Source of the DNA: a bacterium
GTDB taxonomy: Bacteria > UBA9089 > UBA9088 > JAGUXG01
DNA length: 8,536 bases
NCBI GenBank assembly: GCA_030018505.1
Contig: JASEHO010000063.1
Coordinates: 1-8,536, forward strand
Direction: 5' to 3'
Position numbers and translations under genes: made by a program. Position 1 is the stretch's first letter. Each line of letters begins with the position of its first letter. Positions 6,744 to 8,536 of the stretch are shown here, piece after piece. The notes beneath the pieces are model-generated. The model worked only from the letters and a program-made list of their open reading frames with translations. It was not told the DNA's origin and did not search any database.

Positions 6744-6847
6744 AACGGATCTTCCGCAAGGCACTCTCCATCACCAATGTTCATATAAATGTTGGAGATG
6801 GAAGTTTGGGCTTGCCAAAAGATGCTCCATTTGATAGAATTATAGTT
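6740..6847 (+). pseudogene. pcm: Remnant of protein-L-isoaspartate O-methyltransferase
   Basis: In the frame starting at 6740 about 36 codons read LKRIFRKAL, then SITNVHINVGDGSLGLPKD, then APFDRIIV. This matches the middle of Pcm, the enzyme that methylates damaged isoaspartyl residues using S-adenosylmethionine: the family has a helix ending near (R/K)xL, then NVxVxxGDGxxG, then APYDxIIV. The N-terminal part, including the first SAM-binding loop, and the whole C-terminal part are missing, and there is no start codon. TAA at 6737-6739 closes the frame upstream and the match ends abruptly at 6847, after which the frame runs into the dedA start and stops at 6880. It is wedged between the transporter operon and dedA, and is best read as a relic of a deletion or recombination. 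Confidence 0.75.
6812..6840 (+). promoter_or_regulatory. Candidate sigma-70-like promoter for the dedA group
   Basis: TTGCCA (6812-6817) and TAGAAT (6835-6840) each match the -35 and -10 consensus at 5 of 6 positions, with an ideal 17-nt spacer. Transcription would start near 6847, only about 8 nt before the ATG of dedA, fitting the lack of a Shine-Dalgarno sequence there. It lies inside the pcm remnant. Confidence 0.42.
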
Positions 6848-6854
6848 AAAAACT

Positions 6855-7511
6855 ATGGAACACATCTTTTGGTTTATTGATCTTTTTCTTCATCTTGATA
6901 AACATCTGGGCACTGCTATTAGCTTCTTTGGGGTATGGACATATGCCATACTCTTTCTCATTATCTTCTGTGAAACTGGTCTTGTAGTAACACCACTCCT
7001 ACCAGGAGACTCCTTGTTATTTGCTGCTGGAACACTTGCTGCTATAAGTTCGCTTGATAAATGGTATCTATTTGGTTCTTTAACATTTGCGGCTATATTA
7101 GGGGATACAGTCAACTACTGGATAGGCAATCTAATTGGGCCACGGGTCTTCACAAGCAACACCTCTCTCTTTTTCAACAAAAAACACCTTATCAGAAGCC
7201 ATAATTTTTATGAAAAATATGGTGGCAAAACTATAATTATCGCAAGATTTATGCCCATTATTCGCACCTTTGCTCCATTTGTTGCTGGCATAGCCAAGAT
7301 GACCTATACCAAATTCCTCCTTTATAATATTGTTGGTGGGATTTTATGGGTGAGTGTTTGTGTCTTTAGCGGTTATTATTTTGGAAACATCCCCTTTATA
7401 AAACGCAATTTCACGATTGTTATCTTTGTTATTATCTTTATCTCACTCATCCCAATTATTAGTGAGTTTTTACGACATAAATATGGAAAGAGAGAAACTG
7501 ATGAAGTTTGA
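6855..7511 (+). CDS. DedA-family inner membrane protein
   Basis: DedA/VTT-superfamily integral membrane protein, 218 residues, the usual family size. DedA proteins act in the cytoplasmic membrane; members have been linked to lipid-carrier recycling and membrane homeostasis. Visible hallmarks are FCETGLVVTPLLPGDSLLFAAG (38-59, with E40 and D52), GDTVNYWIG (83-91), and FYEKYGGKTIIIARFMPIIR followed by TFAPFVAG (118-145, with R131 and R137). The last is the conserved arginine/proline helix-turn region. Hydrophobic segments lie at about 26-46, 51-65, 70-90, 153-176 and 184-204. The start is supported by the family N-terminus (LHLDKHLGT near residue 12) although no ribosome binding site precedes it; a promoter 8-15 nt upstream suggests a very short leader. 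The gene overlaps xseB by 11 nt. It sits next to a polyprenyl synthetase gene, which may be relevant to polyprenyl phosphate recycling, but that link is inference. Confidence 0.92.
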   Translation: MEHIFWFIDLFLHLDKHLGTAISFFGVWTYAILFLIIFCETGLVVTPLLPGDSLLFAAGTLAAISSLDKWYLFGSLTFAAILGDTVNYWIGNLIGPRVFTSNTSLFFNKKHLIRSHNFYEKYGGKTIIIARFMPIIRTFAPFVAGIAKMTYTKFLLYNIVGGILWVSVCVFSGYYFGNIPFIKRNFTIVIFVIIFISLIPIISEFLRHKYGKRETDEV

Positions 7512-7719
7512 AGAGGCGATAAAGAGGCTTGAAGAGATTGTAAGGATATTGGAGAAGGGCGAGGTCTCTTTAGATGACTCCCTCAGTCTCTTTGAAGAGG
7601 GTGTCCAGCTCAGAAAGTTTTGCTCAAAGAGGCTTTCTGAGGTAGAGAGGAAGATAAGAATGATAACAGAAGAAGGAGATGTAATCGATGTGGATAGAGG
7701 AGAAGAGAAAGAGGATTGA
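7501..7719 (+). CDS. xseB: Exodeoxyribonuclease VII small subunit
   Basis: Small subunit of exonuclease VII, which with XseA degrades single-stranded DNA in both directions. The 72-residue protein starts MKFEEAIKRLEEIVRILEKG and continues EVSLDDSLSLFEEGVQLRKF, then a helix to CSKRLSEVERKI. This is the XseB signature of two antiparallel helices joined by a G-x-x-S/P-L-D-D/E turn, at normal length. The frame is open further upstream (ATG at 7483, and earlier), but the ATG at 7501 fits the family and has a purine-rich GAGAG (7490-7494) 6 nt ahead; the upstream choices have none. It overlaps dedA by 11 nt and the next gene by 32 nt. xseA, usually adjacent, is not in this window. Confidence 0.9.
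   Translation: MKFEEAIKRLEEIVRILEKGEVSLDDSLSLFEEGVQLRKFCSKRLSEVERKIRMITEEGDVIDVDRGEEKED
7673..7678 (+). promoter_or_regulatory. Ribosome binding site deciding the polyprenyl synthetase start
   Basis: AAGGAG lies 9 nt before ATG 7688, within the xseB coding region, supporting a 32-nt overlap of the two genes. Confidence 0.7.
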
Positions 7720-8455
7720 TGAGGTTATTTGCCTCCTTTTGCCAAAAGGAGAAAGCCCCTTTCATCAAGCGTTAAACTATAGCCTATTTCCTGGCGGAAA
7801 GAGAATAAGGCCATTGATGTGTCTGGCAAGCTGTGAGGCTTGCGGCGATATAACAGATGAAGCCTATAGGGTAGCCTCTGCAATAGAGCTTATCCATAGC
7901 TATTCTTTGGTTCACGATGACATCATTGACCAGGATGAGATAAGAAGAGGGAAACAGTCGGTCTATAAGGAATATGGAGAGAATTTGGCTATATTGGTTG
8001 GGGATGGCCTGCTCACCTTAGCCTTTGAGACACTGATAGATTCGCCTGATGTGGCAAAAGAGGTTATATCTGCTTCTTCTTTGATGATTGAAGGACAGGT
8101 AGAGGAGATAGGGCTTTCTGAGCCGACAAAAGAGCAAATCTATCAAATATTTTACAAAAAGACAGCCTCTCTATTCTCTGTTTCTTGTGTAGCAGGCGGA
8201 ATAATTGGCGAAGGAAATAGAAAGCAGGTGGAGGCTTTAAGAATAGCAGGAGAAAAATTCGGTCTTGCCTTTCAGATAGCCGATGACATTGCAGATAAAG
8301 AAAAAAAGGGGCTCAATATTCTTTCAGTGCTAAGCCCTGAAGAAGCAAAAGAGGAGGTTAAATCTTTGATAAACTCTGCAAATGAGCGCCTTTCCATCTT
8401 TTCCGATAAACAAGGGGCATTAAAGGAACTGATGAGACGGTTCACTTTAGTGTGA
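7688..8455 (+). CDS. ispA: Short polyprenyl synthetase (farnesyl/geranylgeranyl diphosphate synthase type)
   Basis: Trans-isoprenyl diphosphate synthase that condenses isopentenyl diphosphate with an allylic diphosphate, feeding undecaprenyl and quinone side-chain synthesis. Motifs in order: GGKRIRP (36-42, binds isopentenyl diphosphate), first Asp-rich motif DDIID (77-81) followed by RRGK (86-89), GDGLL (105-109), GQ (136-137), KTA (158-160), and second Asp-rich motif FQIADDIAD (195-203). All catalytic aspartates are intact. At 255 residues it is 35-60 shorter than usual (E. coli IspA is 299): the loop after the second motif, usually carrying GK..GKD...KxT, is reduced to KEKKGLNILSVLSPEEAKE, and the C-terminal helices are short. 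Tyr72 sits five residues before the first motif as in bacterial farnesyl synthases, but the motif lacks their two-residue insertion (DDxxxxD), so product chain length is uncertain. Pairing with xseB supports an IspA role. Confidence 0.85.
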   Translation: MWIEEKRKRIDEVICLLLPKGESPFHQALNYSLFPGGKRIRPLMCLASCEACGDITDEAYRVASAIELIHSYSLVHDDIIDQDEIRRGKQSVYKEYGENLAILVGDGLLTLAFETLIDSPDVAKEVISASSLMIEGQVEEIGLSEPTKEQIYQIFYKKTASLFSVSCVAGGIIGEGNRKQVEALRIAGEKFGLAFQIADDIADKEKKGLNILSVLSPEEAKEEVKSLINSANERLSIFSDKQGALKELMRRFTLV

Positions 8456-8491
8456 AAGCTTGCAGCGTAAAAAATGGAAAATAGAAATGAG

Positions 8492-8515
8492 ATTTGAAAT
8501 TAGAAATTTGAAATT
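8492..8515 (+). repeat. AT-rich direct repeats at the right edge
   Basis: ATTTGAAATT occurs twice (8492-8501 and 8506-8515), 14 nt apart. The same word style (AATTTGAAATGC, reverse strand) is found in the centre of the 4740-4909 element, so the tail may be the start or remnant of another member. No gene or terminator hairpin is visible in 8456-8536. Confidence 0.4.
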
Positions 8516-8536
8516 GGCAAGAAAGAAGACTATGAT

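Noticed and set aside
6890..7114. Minus-strand open frame inside dedA
   Set aside because: Antisense shadow of the conserved DedA motifs.
7417..7500. Upstream extension of the xseB frame
   Set aside because: The added residues are antiparallel to the family pattern, lie within dedA, and have no ribosome binding site; ATG 7501 fits XseB.

Overview
The window reads as chromosomal DNA of a diderm (Gram-negative type) bacterium that is moderately AT-rich, with heavy use of AGA/AGG and ATA codons. The evidence for an outer membrane is direct: a TolC-type outer membrane factor and a membrane fusion protein lie in one operon with ABC transporter parts. TGA ends four of the eight intact genes, so the code is standard. 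The palindromic CACAGAG/CTCTGTG intergenic repeats and the gene mix recall uncultured candidate-phylum genomes, but I cannot name a taxon from the sequence.

Layout. Bases 1-515 hold the decayed middle of a GT39-type membrane glycosyltransferase, broken by an in-frame TGA and then by a second stop or frameshift. Bases 512-790 hold no intact gene; they carry three copies of a ~20-nt motif (two direct, one inverted) that look like ends of small palindromic mobile repeats. Bases 795-6743 are a five-gene same-strand export operon: FtsX/MacB-type permease A, TolC-like outer membrane factor, HlyD/MacA-like fusion protein, then a 170-nt palindromic element, a LolD/MacB-type ATPase and a second, different FtsX/MacB-type permease B. 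The reading frames overlap by 8, 26 and 14 nt, apart from the palindrome gap. Together they supply every part of a tripartite MacAB-TolC-like pump, but with the ATPase separate and two unlike permeases, which suggests a heterodimeric inner-membrane core. The cargo is unknown.

Bases 6740-6847 hold a remnant of a protein-L-isoaspartate methyltransferase gene (pcm), which also contains a good sigma-70-like promoter for the next gene. Bases 6855-8455 are a second tightly overlapped group: a DedA-family membrane protein, XseB (exonuclease VII small subunit) and a short polyprenyl synthetase of the IspA type. xseB-ispA is a common bacterial pairing, often followed by dxs, which would lie beyond the right edge. 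The last 81 bases contain AT-rich direct repeats resembling the inner part of the palindromic family.
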